Positions 49,219 to 58,825 are shown, numbered from the stretch's first letter. The stretch: 64,000 bases of DNA from Clostridia bacterium (GCA_017405765.1 JAFQZS010000003.1:1-64000), one strand, 5' to 3'. Numbers and translations: made by a program. The notes: generated by a model from the letters alone, not told the origin.

Positions 49219-50382
49219 ATGCAGAATTTTGATTATATGACGCCCACGAGGCTTATTTTCGGAAGGGATTCTATAGAAAAGCTGCCCGAGGTCATCGGCG
49301 CTTTGGGTAAAAAAGTGCTGTTGACTTACGGCGGAGGCAGCATAAAAAAGATGGGTCTTTACGACAAGGTGAAAGAGCTTTTGTCGGATTTTGAGATCTA
49401 CGAGCTTTCCGGCATACAGCCGAATCCGAAGTACGACCCGAGCGTTCTTGACGGCGTGAAGATATGTAAGGAGCAGAATATTGACGCGATCCTCGCAGTA
49501 GGCGGCGGAAGCGTGCTTGACTGTTCGAAAGCGATCTCCGTCGGGGCAAAATACGACGGCGACGTGTGGGATCTTATCTCGTATAAGGTGAAGGCGCAGG
49601 CGGCTCTGCCCGTCGTAGATATCATCACGCTTGCCGCGACCGGCAGCGAATACGACTGCGGAGGCGTTATATCAAGAACGGAGACGAACGACAAGATAGG
49701 GTATATGGATCCGCTTTTATTCCCGGTCTGCTCGATCCTTGACCCGACGTACACGTTCACCGTACCGAAGACGCAGACGGCGGCGGGCTGCGCCGACGCG
49801 ATGAACCATATAATGGAGCAGTATTTCTGCGCCGAGTCGACGCTTCTAAACGACGGCTTCATGGAGGCGGGCTTAAAGAGCCTTATGGTGAACGGTAAAA
49901 AGTGCATTGAAGATCCCGAGGATTATACGGCGAGAGCGGAGATGATGATAGCCTGCACCTACGGATGCAACGGCATATATTCTCTCGGATGCAGCTTTGC
50001 CGGATGGCCGTGCCACGCAATGGAGCACGCGCTTTCCGCATATTACGACGTCACGCACGGAGTAGGGCTTGCTATACTTACGCCGAGATGGATGAAGCAC
50101 GTTCTTTGCGATAAGACGCTCGACCGATTCGTAAAATACGGCGTGAACGTATTCGGAATAGACGAAAGCCTCGACAAGTACGATATAGCGAACAGGGCGA
50201 TCGAAGAAACTTACCGCTTCTTTGAATCGCTTGGCATACCGATGCATTTAAAAGAGATCGGCATCGACGAAAGCCGTATAGGCGAGATGGCGCATCACGT
50301 AGCGGTAAACGAGGGCCTTCATAACGCGTGGGTACCGCTTGATGAGAAGGATATCGCCAAGATCTTTACCGAATCGCTGTAA
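49219..50382 (+). CDS. Iron-containing alcohol dehydrogenase (butanol dehydrogenase type)
   Basis: 387 residues, group III ADH. NAD(P) site GGGSVLDCSKAIS, metal ligands in TAAGCADAMNHIMEQYF (Asp and His) and WPCHAMEHALSAYYDVTHGVGLA (two His). Closest in layout to YugJ/BdhA/YqhD, which reduce aldehydes such as butanal with NAD(P)H. Start follows AAGGAG. Monocistronic, with terminators on both sides. Confidence 0.93.
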   Translation: MQNFDYMTPTRLIFGRDSIEKLPEVIGALGKKVLLTYGGGSIKKMGLYDKVKELLSDFEIYELSGIQPNPKYDPSVLDGVKICKEQNIDAILAVGGGSVLDCSKAISVGAKYDGDVWDLISYKVKAQAALPVVDIITLAATGSEYDCGGVISRTETNDKIGYMDPLLFPVCSILDPTYTFTVPKTQTAAGCADAMNHIMEQYFCAESTLLNDGFMEAGLKSLMVNGKKCIEDPEDYTARAEMMIACTYGCNGIYSLGCSFAGWPCHAMEHALSAYYDVTHGVGLAILTPRWMKHVLCDKTLDRFVKYGVNVFGIDESLDKYDIANRAIEETYRFFESLGIPMHLKEIGIDESRIGEMAHHVAVNEGLHNAWVPLDEKDIAKIFTESL

Positions 50383-50472
50383 TACGCGGCGGGCTGTATG
50401 GCTTGGGTACAGCGAAGGCAGATGCTTGTAGTTCCCTGACGGTTCTTGGTATGGTATAATAGACCGCAAGAA

Positions 50473-50508
50473 AAAAGCAGTCCCAAAGCAGGTCTTGGGG
50501 CTGCTTTT
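50473..50508 (+). terminator. Terminator after the alcohol dehydrogenase
   Basis: A 12-bp stem with one G-U (50473-50484 with 50497-50508) ending in U4, 90 bases after the stop. Confidence 0.65.
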
Positions 50509-50597
50509 GCGTCTAACAGAATAGGCGAAAATAAAAAAGAAACGTATTTAAAGCGGGGTTTTAACAGAACCGCTATACGCTTCTTTGGGACAGACCC

Positions 50598-50633
50598 AAA
50601 ACGGAGGAGTATGACGTCGCTCCTCCGTTTTTC
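50598..50633. terminator. Bidirectional terminator before the hydrogenase gene
   Basis: A perfect 12-bp stem AAAACGGAGGAG / CTCCTCCGTTTT (50598-50609 with 50620-50631). It can end both the rightward transcript and the leftward hydrogenase operon, whose stop is at 50669. Confidence 0.8.
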
Positions 50634-50668
50634 ACAAATATGTCCGTTAACTGCGATAAAAGCCTCCA

Positions 50669-52093
50669 CTACTTCAAAAGCGATATTGCGTCGCTTATCG
50701 TCTTCTCCAACGCTTCCTTGCCGTATTTATCCACCTGGGCGCGGTTCTTTTCGCCGTGAGTGAGGCATCCGGCGCCGCCGATGCAGCCGCCCTCGCAGGC
50801 CATGCCCTCGATGAAGTTTGCGGGGAGCGCGCCCTTGCTCTTACGAAGCAGCGCCGTCTTACACTCCTCAATGCCGTCGCAGGTGCAGGCATTAAGCTCG
50901 AAATCGGTTATGCCGTGCTCCTTTAAGCCCTGCGCCACCGCGTCGGTAAGTCCGCCGCTTCGCGCAAATATCCTGCCGTAGTATGACGCGTTGTCGAGCA
51001 CGTCCTCTGGCAGCGTCGTTATATCTATGTCGCGGCTGTCGAACAACGCCTGAAGCTCCTCGAACGTGAGCGCGGAATCGACGTAGGGGCGCACTTTTTT
51101 AAGGCGCACTTCTGCCTTTTTCGCGGTGCAGGGGCCTATGAACACTACTTTTACGTTTTCATGCGTATCCTTTATATATTTCGCTATGGAAGCCATAGGC
51201 GAGAGATTATGCGATATGTGCTCCTTTAATGACGGGAAGGCGGAGTTTATATACGATACGAACGCGGGGCAGCACGAGCTTGTAAGAAAGCCCTTTTCAT
51301 AAAGCTCCTTTGCCTCGGCATATGCCACCATGTCCGCTCCCAGCGCCGCCTCCACCACCGTGAAGAATCCAAGCTCCTTTAAGCCCGAGATGACCTGACC
51401 GAGCTTTGCATATGTAAACTGGCTCGATATGGACGGAGCAACAACGGCGAACACCTTGTATTTTGTGTTGTTCTCGCTGTTTTTAATAAGGTCTATAACG
51501 TTTAAAATATACGACTTATCGGTGATCGCGCCGAACGGACACTGATATACGCACGCACCGCACGATATACACTTTTCATCGTCTATCTTCGCCACGCCGT
51601 CGCTGTTTATCGATATCGCCTTTATTTTGCACGCCGCCTGACAGGGACGTTTCCTGTTCGCGATGGCGTTGTACGGGCATACTTTCGCGCAGCGGCCGCA
51701 TTCGATGCACTTTGATTTATCGATGTGCGCAACGTAATTGTGGTCGAACGATATTGCGCCTCTCGGACATACGTCCTCGCAGCGATGCGCAAGACAGCCG
51801 CGGCACGAGTCGGTAACGTCATATCCCGCCGCCGGACATTCGTCGCACGCGATGTCTATGACTTCTATCACATTGTGATTGTCTATATTGCCGCCCATTG
51901 CAAGCTTTACGCGCTCGGTAAGTATGGCCCTCTCTTTATAAACGCAGCAGCGCATAGTGGGTATTTTGCCGGGCACTATTATCTCAGGTATACGCAGTAT
52001 ATTTTCAAGCAGACTGTCCTGCCATGCAAATCTTGCCACCTCGCGCAGGACTTTGTATTTAAGATGCTGTACTTTTGTATCAAATTTTCTCAT
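50669..52093 (-). CDS. hydA: [FeFe]-hydrogenase, monomeric group B-like
   Basis: 474 residues. N-terminal 4Fe-4S clusters: CRGCLAHRCEDVCP, CIECGRCAKVCP, CISCGACVYQCP. H-cluster loops are SSCCPAFVSYINSAFP (L1), FIGPCTAKKAEV (L2) and EGMACEGGCIGGAGC (L3). The L1 and L2 forms differ from TSCCPxW/MPCxxK of group A and fit group B. It should interconvert protons and H2 with ferredoxin in the cytoplasm. It is the last gene of an operon with a sensory HydS and a phosphatase. Confidence 0.88.
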   Translation of the reverse strand: MRKFDTKVQHLKYKVLREVARFAWQDSLLENILRIPEIIVPGKIPTMRCCVYKERAILTERVKLAMGGNIDNHNVIEVIDIACDECPAAGYDVTDSCRGCLAHRCEDVCPRGAISFDHNYVAHIDKSKCIECGRCAKVCPYNAIANRKRPCQAACKIKAISINSDGVAKIDDEKCISCGACVYQCPFGAITDKSYILNVIDLIKNSENNTKYKVFAVVAPSISSQFTYAKLGQVISGLKELGFFTVVEAALGADMVAYAEAKELYEKGFLTSSCCPAFVSYINSAFPSLKEHISHNLSPMASIAKYIKDTHENVKVVFIGPCTAKKAEVRLKKVRPYVDSALTFEELQALFDSRDIDITTLPEDVLDNASYYGRIFARSGGLTDAVAQGLKEHGITDFELNACTCDGIEECKTALLRKSKGALPANFIEGMACEGGCIGGAGCLTHGEKNRAQVDKYGKEALEKTISDAISLLK

Positions 52094-52110
52094 CTGCTCT
52101 TAACACTCCT

Positions 52111-53286
52111 TTAAAAATAGCTTACTTTTATACGCTTGCCCATCTTTTTCAGAGCTTCGGAAAGCTCCTCGACAAGATTCATCTTTATATTGAAATTGAT
52201 AGGCAGATCGGGGTTCTGATGCGCAGGATTTATCGCGCGCCCAACGTAGAAATTTATATCGGTAGCCTCTTCAAACAAAAGACTGCATATCTGAGACGCG
52301 CCGTCTCTCTTAAAGCTCCATTTGGCATAATCCTTGTTGTCGTTTACGTAGTCTTTAGCATACTCAACGACCTTATTTACCGTAATTACCCCCTCCGTAA
52401 CAAGATCGACGCCTTCTATGGACGCTGTCGGCGGCACGTCGGAGCCGGGGTTGTATTCAAGGCTTGCGACAAGCGGTTTTTTCAGCCATTTGGCGGCTAT
52501 TGACGAGGTGGTGCCGCCGCAGATTATGTGTTTGCCGCGCTTTGAGAAGAACAGACTCATCATTCGGTTCGCGTCGTCGGGGTTTCTCGGCGGGCCGAAC
52601 AGTATGTTCATGGGCACGCGCTTTCTTATACGCACGACACAGGCTGTGGCGTCGTCGCCAGGCTCGCTGCCGTAGAGCTTGTTAACTTCATCGACAAGAA
52701 TGGTGGAAAGCGTTTTCGCCGTATAATTAGACATTACCATGACTTCCATAAAGTCGGATATATCTTCTATCTTCCAGCCGAAATTATACGCTTTTCCGAT
52801 GCCGGCATGGGGGCATCCGTCGCTCATGGCGATGAAAACGTCGTTTTCTCTGAGCCTTATCGTTGACTTGTATATGGTCTTGCCGCCGATATTCATCGTT
52901 GTTTTCGGATAATCGTAAGCCTTATTGTCGCGTATCATTATGATCTGAGGATTGTCGTATTGTATAAGCTCGGCGTATTCGTTGTTCCTTAAATGTATTA
53001 TCGTAAAAGTTGAATAGGCGACTCCGCGTACTGAGCATACAGGCAGAGTTGCGGCTATCGTTTCCACACATTCCTCGAGCGAGAGCCCCGCCGCCATCAT
53101 CGTAGAGATTATCTTTGATGTAAGCGTTGAGAGAATACTGGCCTTGACGCCGCTTCCAAGCCCGTCGGCAAGGACTATTACGGTAGAACCGTCGTCGCTT
53201 TCCACAACATCCACGTGATCGCCGCAGAGCTGTTCGCCTATATGGTTTATACTTCTGTATCCTATATCGGCGCAAAGATCATTCAT
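52111..53286 (-). CDS. SpoIIE/PP2C-type serine phosphatase of the hydrogenase operon
   Basis: 391 residues. The N-terminal PP2C fold has GDHVDVVESDD, VIVLADGLGSGVKASILS and IAMSDGCPHAGIGK with metal-binding Asp residues, then GDDATACVVRIRKR. The C-terminal 150 residues (HIICGGTTSSIAAKWL onward) are of a type found with these phosphatases and not otherwise known to me. It overlaps the hydS stop by 8 bases. In known HydS loci a phosphatase of this kind is encoded beside the sensor and is thought to relay the H2 signal. Confidence 0.85.
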   Translation of the reverse strand: MNDLCADIGYRSINHIGEQLCGDHVDVVESDDGSTVIVLADGLGSGVKASILSTLTSKIISTMMAAGLSLEECVETIAATLPVCSVRGVAYSTFTIIHLRNNEYAELIQYDNPQIIMIRDNKAYDYPKTTMNIGGKTIYKSTIRLRENDVFIAMSDGCPHAGIGKAYNFGWKIEDISDFMEVMVMSNYTAKTLSTILVDEVNKLYGSEPGDDATACVVRIRKRVPMNILFGPPRNPDDANRMMSLFFSKRGKHIICGGTTSSIAAKWLKKPLVASLEYNPGSDVPPTASIEGVDLVTEGVITVNKVVEYAKDYVNDNKDYAKWSFKRDGASQICSLLFEEATDINFYVGRAINPAHQNPDLPINFNIKMNLVEELSEALKKMGKRIKVSYF

Positions 53287-54964
53287 CGTTTATCGACTCC
53301 TTAAGCTTTGAAAGCGCTATTTTCGTTTCGGCTGCGGTCTCGCCCAAAAGTGAAGCGATCTCCTGCACTATGCGCATCTGTTTTTCAACTACCCGGTCGG
53401 CTACCTCCACCGTCTGGCGGCTTATTTCTTCTTTCTTTTTTCTTTCGCTTTCCTCATCTGTAACGTCGCGCATAATGTAGATAAGCATGCGCCCGCCCTC
53501 TGCGGGGACTACCGTCTGCTCCACATATCGGTTGTATTCGGTAAGATAAACGTGCTCGTTGTAAACGCCCTTGCCGCTTTCTAAGACCTCAAGGAATACT
53601 ATCGGGTCGAGTATCCTTACTACATTGTCGCCCAAAATGGCGGCAGCGGAGTTTAGGTTCATTATCTTCAGCGCAGCGGCGTTTATCTGCTGCACCTCGA
53701 GCTGGTCGTTTAAAACTATGAGGCCGTTCGGCGTATTGTTTACTATGGTATCGGATAAGGTCTCCGCCTTATCCTTCAAAAACGGCAGACACATAGATAT
53801 TTCGGCCTTGCCCTGGTATATTGCTACCGCTTTTTCGCGGCAGCTGTTGTACCCGCAAGAGCCGCAGTTGAGCTCCATTGCGGGGGTAGTCTTGCCCATT
53901 TCTTTTAATATTTCCGTTATCTTTTCCTCGGAGGGCGTCGCGGCGTTATGCTGTATGGGATCAAACAGCTTTCTTATGCTTTCGGTACGGGGCTGGGCTA
54001 TATCAAAGTCTTTATTTCCCGCAAAGCGTGAGATCGACGCATAATCCCTTACCGGACTCTTGTGATACTTCTCCATAACGGGGCCGCCTATGCAGCTTCC
54101 GGCGCAGGCCGACATCTCTATGAAGCAGTTGTGTATATTGCCCCTTTCGATATCCTTAAGGGCGGATATGCAGTTCTCAACGCCGTCGAGCGCCATGTAC
54201 GAGTATCCGGCAGCTTCCTTTTTCATCGTTTTGAGTATGCCTCCTGTAGTGGGGAAGAAGCGCGCGAGGCTTTCGTCGTTATGTATTATTTCGCGCTTGG
54301 GTTCTATACCGGCAGCTTTGAACATGTTTGTAAGCTCCTCGAAAGTGAGCACGGCGTCTACCATATCTTTATATATCTGCGCCTCGTCCTTTTTTGCGAC
54401 GCAGGGGCCGATGAATACCGTTTTTGCGTTCGGTATGCGCTTTTTTATATCAACGCAGTGTGCCTGCATGGGAGAAAGCACATCGGCAAGATAAACAAGA
54501 CAGCTCGGGAAATACTTCTGTATGAGCAGATTTATGCTGTGACAGCACGACGAAATGACTATATCGCGCTTATCCTCCGAAAGTATTCTGTCGTATTCGC
54601 GCTTAACTATCGTAGCTCCCAGAGCAGTTTCCTCGGCGTCGTAAAATCCGAGCGCTTTAAGCGCTTCGCGCATGGCCTCGATGCCTATGCCCTCATAATT
54701 TGCGGCGAACGAGGGAGCAAGACTTACAACGACGGGGTCGCCGCTTTTTAATAATACGCGCACCTTCTCCGTTTCATCGACGATCTCCTTTGCGTTCTGA
54801 GGACACACGACGAAGCAATGGCCGCAAAGTATGCATTCGTCGCCTATGATGTGAGCCTGCCCCGCGGAGAAGCGTATAGACTTTACGGGACAGTGTCTTA
54901 TGCATTTATAGCAGTTTTTACAGTTGGACTTTTTCAGTCTGAGGCAATCCGGCATTAAAATCAA
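53279..54964 (-). CDS. hydS: Sensory [FeFe]-hydrogenase with PAS domain (group C, HydS-like)
   Basis: 561 residues. N-terminal clusters CKNCYKCIRHCP and CILCGHCFVVCP. Divergent H-cluster loops are ISSCCHSINLLIQKYFP, FIGPCVAKKDEA and MSACAGSCIGGP. A CGSCGYNSCREKAVAIYQGKAE 4Fe-4S segment (about 370-395) follows, then a PAS domain (about 405-510) and a C-terminal coiled helix. It lacks the TSCCPAW form of catalytic enzymes, as expected of H2 sensors. Its signal would go to the adjacent PP2C phosphatase. First large gene of the operon, 38 bases after the 2Fe-2S protein. Confidence 0.9.
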   Translation of the reverse strand: MILMPDCLRLKKSNCKNCYKCIRHCPVKSIRFSAGQAHIIGDECILCGHCFVVCPQNAKEIVDETEKVRVLLKSGDPVVVSLAPSFAANYEGIGIEAMREALKALGFYDAEETALGATIVKREYDRILSEDKRDIVISSCCHSINLLIQKYFPSCLVYLADVLSPMQAHCVDIKKRIPNAKTVFIGPCVAKKDEAQIYKDMVDAVLTFEELTNMFKAAGIEPKREIIHNDESLARFFPTTGGILKTMKKEAAGYSYMALDGVENCISALKDIERGNIHNCFIEMSACAGSCIGGPVMEKYHKSPVRDYASISRFAGNKDFDIAQPRTESIRKLFDPIQHNAATPSEEKITEILKEMGKTTPAMELNCGSCGYNSCREKAVAIYQGKAEISMCLPFLKDKAETLSDTIVNNTPNGLIVLNDQLEVQQINAAALKIMNLNSAAAILGDNVVRILDPIVFLEVLESGKGVYNEHVYLTEYNRYVEQTVVPAEGGRMLIYIMRDVTDEESERKKKEEISRQTVEVADRVVEKQMRIVQEIASLLGETAAETKIALSKLKESINDE

Positions 54965-55002
54965 ACTCCTTTAAAATATGAGCCTCTGTTTTCGATTATG
55001 GA

Positions 55003-55245
55003 TCACTGAAGCTTTGATTTGATGTTTTCGTTGAAAAAGGATTCGGCAGTCTGCGGCGATACGGAATAGACCTTATCGTCGATACTAACGCATACCCCCT
55101 CCTGACACTTGTTCATGCAGAATGTGCCGGCAAGCTCAAGCTTGTCTCCGAGCTTGTTTTCGGAGACAAGCTTTTGAAACGTTTCGACTATCGGCCTTGA
55201 ACCTTTTATGTGACATGACGATCCTATGCACACGGTCACCTTCAT
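55003..55245 (-). CDS. Thioredoxin-like [2Fe-2S] ferredoxin
   Basis: 80 residues from ATG 55245, behind GAGGAGG; the open frame before this start is not coding. MKVTVCIGSSCHIKGSRPIV and FCMNKCQEGVCVSIDD give the four-Cys pattern of NuoE/HydC-like 2Fe-2S proteins. It probably passes electrons to or from HydA or HydS. Confidence 0.88.
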   Translation of the reverse strand: MKVTVCIGSSCHIKGSRPIVETFQKLVSENKLGDKLELAGTFCMNKCQEGVCVSIDDKVYSVSPQTAESFFNENIKSKLQ

Positions 55246-55296
55246 AATAATCCTCCTCATTTGATTTTGTTTGGTTATATGGCGCGCTGAAGTCTT

Positions 55297-55336
55297 TCGC
55301 CGATGCGCACACATCGGCGAGAAATCCCCGAAAAGG
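55297..55336 (-). other. Two hairpins in the leader of the hydrogenase operon
   Basis: Stem TCGCCGATG / CATCGGCGA (55297-55305 with 55312-55320) is followed immediately by AATCCC / GGGATT. They lie between the kinase stop and the 2Fe-2S gene. Neither has a U-tract, so they may be processing or regulatory structures rather than terminators. Confidence 0.35.
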
Positions 55337-55372
55337 GATTGCCTAAGCGCATAAAAGCTTCTTGATTTGAGG

Positions 55373-56131
55373 CTAAAGATCCTCTTTATACTCGTTTCGC
55401 TCTATCCAGTCAATGAGAAATTCGCGCTGGTCCGCCTTGCAGCCTACGGAATGCGAGGCCGCGACGACGGGCATCCACTTTTGGATATAGTCTTTATCTA
55501 CCCCGGTTTTTTTAGGAAAGTTATCGAGATAATAATTTGCGCCGCTTATATCGCCGTCGAGCCAGAACAAAAGATAAGTTTCGGCGGCGTCCAATGCAGG
55601 ATCACCCTGGGTCACGCCGGTCCAGTCCACGATATAAGGCGTGCCGTCCTCGGATATTATGATATTGGACGGGTTGAAGTCGCCGTGGCAGATGTTGTGA
55701 TATATGGGCATATCCTGAAGCTTTGAAAGAAGGAAATAGCGCGCCGTAGCTTCTATATCGCTCATCTGTATCCTCAGGCTCAGATAGTCTTTTAAGCTTA
55801 TAAGCGACTTTGCGGTCTTTTTGTGGACCTCGAGTTGAAGATCGATGAAAAGATCGAGATATTCATACTTCTTTTTCGGCTGCTCTGCCATAAGCCGGGC
55901 AAGCGTTGGACCTTTTATGTATTCGTAGGTTATGGCGGGGCGTCCCTCAAACGTGCCGACCTCGAGCACCTTCGGCACGTTAAGGCCGGCGTCTTCTACG
56001 ACGGAGTAATGAAACGCCTCGCTGAGTACCTCCGATTTTTTGTAATCGCCTACAAATACCTTAATGCATTTATCTCCGTCACGATATATAGTTTTTGTAT
56101 TGCGTACTGCAATGACACGCATATCGCCCAC
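55373..56131 (-). CDS. Aminoglycoside-phosphotransferase-like small-molecule kinase
   Basis: 252 residues from GTG 56131, nine bases after AAGGGGG; the open frame begins at 56209, but a -10-like TATGAT lies there. Kinase-like fold: VRNTKTIYRDGDKCIKVF (Lys), EYIKGPTLARL hinge, NICHGDFNPSNIIISEDG (catalytic loop) and YIVDWTGVTQGDPALDAAETYL (metal Asp). The target could be an antibiotic, choline, a sugar or a thiamine-like molecule and cannot be read. It lies upstream of the hydrogenase operon on the same strand with a 128-base gap. Confidence 0.8.
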   Translation of the reverse strand: MGDMRVIAVRNTKTIYRDGDKCIKVFVGDYKKSEVLSEAFHYSVVEDAGLNVPKVLEVGTFEGRPAITYEYIKGPTLARLMAEQPKKKYEYLDLFIDLQLEVHKKTAKSLISLKDYLSLRIQMSDIEATARYFLLSKLQDMPIYHNICHGDFNPSNIIISEDGTPYIVDWTGVTQGDPALDAAETYLLFWLDGDISGANYYLDNFPKKTGVDKDYIQKWMPVVAASHSVGCKADQREFLIDWIERNEYKEDL

Positions 56132-56349
56132 GTAGACGCACCCCCTTTGTAATGATTTTATCGTCTTTTGATCGGACGCTGAAATACGTCGCCTATTCGT
56201 TAATATCATAACAAATGACGTATGCGTTTGTAAAGGTGTTTTATAAAAAAGAATAACAATTTGAAATTATGCAAATAAAGCTCCAAAAGGGCAAAAGAGG
56301 GTGCCAAATTACTTTGCGATCCGTGCGGGATAGTCGTCAGAAAATAAGA

Positions 56350-56388
56350 AAAGCCCTGCTGTAAACTTGTTTTGCGCTTACAACAGGG
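56350..56388 (-). terminator. Terminator of the ADP-ribosylglycohydrolase gene
   Basis: On the minus strand a 12-base hairpin GCCCTGTTGTAA / TTTACAGCAGGGC is followed by a U-rich run, about 65 bases after the stop at 56452. Confidence 0.7.
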
Positions 56389-56451
56389 CATATTCTTAAC
56401 AGCGCCGGTCAAATAAAGATTTTTTCGCCGGTCATTTGAAAAACTGCGGTA

Positions 56452-58209
56452 TTATTCGTTTTCGGCTTTATTCTCTTCGAAGGCCGATGGCGTCTGTGCA
56501 ATGATGTCAAACAGATCGCGGGGCACGATGAAAGGCTCAGAGAAGGCGTTTATCACGATCCCGGCAATGTTATCCTCGCTTTTTTGCGCCAGATCTGCGG
56601 CCTCCAAAAAATGCGTCTCTATTTTAGAGAAGCGTTCTCCGTATTCTCCCATTTCTATTGCCGAGGTGAATACCGGAAAGAAAAGCTCATCGCCGTTTTG
56701 AAGGATATCCGGCTTCATGCGGATATTGTCTTGATTTTTAAGTTCCTTTCCCAAGATCGAGTCAAAACCGTCGTTTTTCTCTGCATCGCTTACTGTTTTT
56801 GCCCACTCTGCGTAGTCTGCTTCGCTCAATACGGCATTACAGGGGATCCATACCCGACTGTCACGAAGGATCTTCGTGAGCTTTATCATATTTGAATTTA
56901 TTCGGTTTCGGTTACATATCTCAATGGCTCTTTTTAAAAAAGATCCGTCTTCTAAAAGCTCGGGTGTGATCGCGTCGTCGGGGATGTGGTATTCAATGTC
57001 GCCGTCGGCCTTTAGGATAAAGTCGATAAGCTCGGGTGTTAGCATGAAGGACTGCCCAAACGGGTTTATTATAAGGCCGGGACTGTCCATATCCATGCAG
57101 GCCTTAAGCATGACGTCGATAAAGTGCGAAAGGATCTGGCAGGGCGGTCCTTTCTTATGTTCCGCCTGAGATGTGAACGCCGCCGGCCAATCTTCATTGT
57201 CGTCGGTATGTATTGTGCGAAGGGCGAATCGTGTGCCGTCTTCCGATCCGATTGCAGGTATGATAAAATGCCCGTCCTGATGCATACGCGTGCGGATAGA
57301 TTCAAGCACGGCGCACAAGTTTTCTTCAGTTTCGTCAGCGCAGTATGCGGCGATCGCTTTTTCGATAGTTTCATTATCGTCAAGAAATGCATCGTGGAAC
57401 GCGGGGGTTATTGGCGCCCTTTTTTCCATAAAACTATCGAGAACAAAGAGCATGTCACCGGGCAGGCGTTTTCTGCACTCCAAAGCCAAGTCGTCGTCAA
57501 CGGTATAGAACGCCTCCGCAATGCTCCCTGCGATACATGTAAGAGTATCGCAATCGCCGCCGAGGGAAACAGCCGTTCTTATAACGTCTTCAAAATCGGT
57601 CCCTTCAAGGAAAGCCGTTATAGCTTCGGGGACCGTCTCCTGACAGCTTTCCACATGGCGATAGGCGGGGCGGATCTCATCGCAGGTAAGGGAAAGGTCG
57701 TAGCCGAATTCCCGTATTATGTGGTTTTTGATCTCTTCCTTGCTCATGCCGTTTCGCGCAAGGAAGATCGCGGCTGCCGTGGCCTGGGCGCCCTTTATGC
57801 CCTCCGGGTGATCGTGTGTGACGGCGGCGGTAAGGCGTGCGGCTTTCAGCGTTTCTTCAATGGTATCATACAGCCATCCTACAGAGGCCACTCTCATTGC
57901 AGCGCCGTTTCCGTAGCTGTTATAGGGCTTGCGGCTCTTTGTTTTAAGCCAGGTATTGAAGCGGCCGCCGTATCCGGCGTGGGGATATTTTTGCCCCCAA
58001 CGGTGCATTGAATCGATGATCTCATCGCAGATCGTCTCATCCGGCGCATCGTGCGGCACTTTCATCAGCGCATCGGCTACGGCTATCGTCATGACCGTAT
58101 CGTCCGTAAAATGACTGTTATCGGAAAACAGTGGGAAGACCTTTGTCTTTTTGCTCCTGTCGAACTCAAAGGGAGCGCCTATTATATCTCCAAGAATAGC
58201 TCCGTACAT
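56452..58209 (-). CDS. ADP-ribosylglycohydrolase fused to SseB-like domains
   Basis: 585 residues from ATG 58209 (MYGAILGDIIGAPFEF), behind GAGGAGG; 48 codons further upstream are open but lack a site and run toward the neighbouring gene. Residues 1-270: DraG/ARH family with two metal sites, SHFTDDTVMTIAVADAL and SLGGDCDTLTCIAGSIAEAFY. Residues about 290-585 hold two SseB-type domains (FALRTIHTDDNEDWPAAFTS; GLIINPFGQSFMLTPELIDFI; then FFPVFTSAIEMGEYGERF and IVINAFSEPFIVPRDLFDII). It would remove ADP-ribose from proteins or small molecules. The SseB part is a binding module of unclear role. Confidence 0.88.
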   Translation of the reverse strand: MYGAILGDIIGAPFEFDRSKKTKVFPLFSDNSHFTDDTVMTIAVADALMKVPHDAPDETICDEIIDSMHRWGQKYPHAGYGGRFNTWLKTKSRKPYNSYGNGAAMRVASVGWLYDTIEETLKAARLTAAVTHDHPEGIKGAQATAAAIFLARNGMSKEEIKNHIIREFGYDLSLTCDEIRPAYRHVESCQETVPEAITAFLEGTDFEDVIRTAVSLGGDCDTLTCIAGSIAEAFYTVDDDLALECRKRLPGDMLFVLDSFMEKRAPITPAFHDAFLDDNETIEKAIAAYCADETEENLCAVLESIRTRMHQDGHFIIPAIGSEDGTRFALRTIHTDDNEDWPAAFTSQAEHKKGPPCQILSHFIDVMLKACMDMDSPGLIINPFGQSFMLTPELIDFILKADGDIEYHIPDDAITPELLEDGSFLKRAIEICNRNRINSNMIKLTKILRDSRVWIPCNAVLSEADYAEWAKTVSDAEKNDGFDSILGKELKNQDNIRMKPDILQNGDELFFPVFTSAIEMGEYGERFSKIETHFLEAADLAQKSEDNIAGIVINAFSEPFIVPRDLFDIIAQTPSAFEENKAENE

Positions 58210-58330
58210 ATATTCATTACCTCCTCGGTCATCTTGATGATATAAGTATAGTCGGATCAAATACGAAAGAGGTCGTTTGCCGGGCGACAAATGACAGCTT
58301 TCGCTCTGAATGCCGAAAAGCATTCGTTTT

Positions 58331-58825
58331 TCACAGATCTTCGCAGATGACATGCCATTCTCTAAAAAGCCTTTCCAAAGAGTACGCCGCGTTTGCGGGA
58401 CTTGTTGAGGGCAGGCGTGTGCAGGGGATCTTTATGTCTTTATTGAACCTTTCAAACATGCGGAAAGCCTCGCCGCCGTTAAGATAAATATGGCGTATAT
58501 CGGCGGCGCGCGTTATGCGCGATATATCGTTCGGGACTGCGTTTCTTATCCGCGAGTCGGCAGATCCCGCTATATCGCAGCTTTCTATGACGTCCCACAG
58601 CGCGATATGACGCCTTATAAGCATATCTCGCTTTTCTTCGATCGTCTGCGGCGTGCCCTCATCCAATACGGACGAGACTACACGCCAGAAGCGGTTCTGC
58701 TTATGTCCGTAGAAAAAGCCCTCCTCGCGCGACTTTACGGACGGGAATGAACCCAAAATAAGTATGCGGCTTTGCGCGTCATATACGGGCGGTATGTTGT
58801 GGACCTCGTGCGACTCGTGCTTCAT
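58331..58825 (-). CDS. DNA-deoxyinosine (hypoxanthine) glycosylase, UDG superfamily
   Basis: 164 residues. ILILGSFPSVKSREEGFFYGHKQNRFW is the active-site segment of the HDG/family-6 group, and LPSTSPANAAY is the C-terminal loop that inserts into DNA. It excises deaminated bases in base-excision repair. Its neighbours give no extra clue. It is divergent from the GntR gene. Confidence 0.88.
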   Translation of the reverse strand: MKHESHEVHNIPPVYDAQSRILILGSFPSVKSREEGFFYGHKQNRFWRVVSSVLDEGTPQTIEEKRDMLIRRHIALWDVIESCDIAGSADSRIRNAVPNDISRITRAADIRHIYLNGGEAFRMFERFNKDIKIPCTRLPSTSPANAAYSLERLFREWHVICEDL

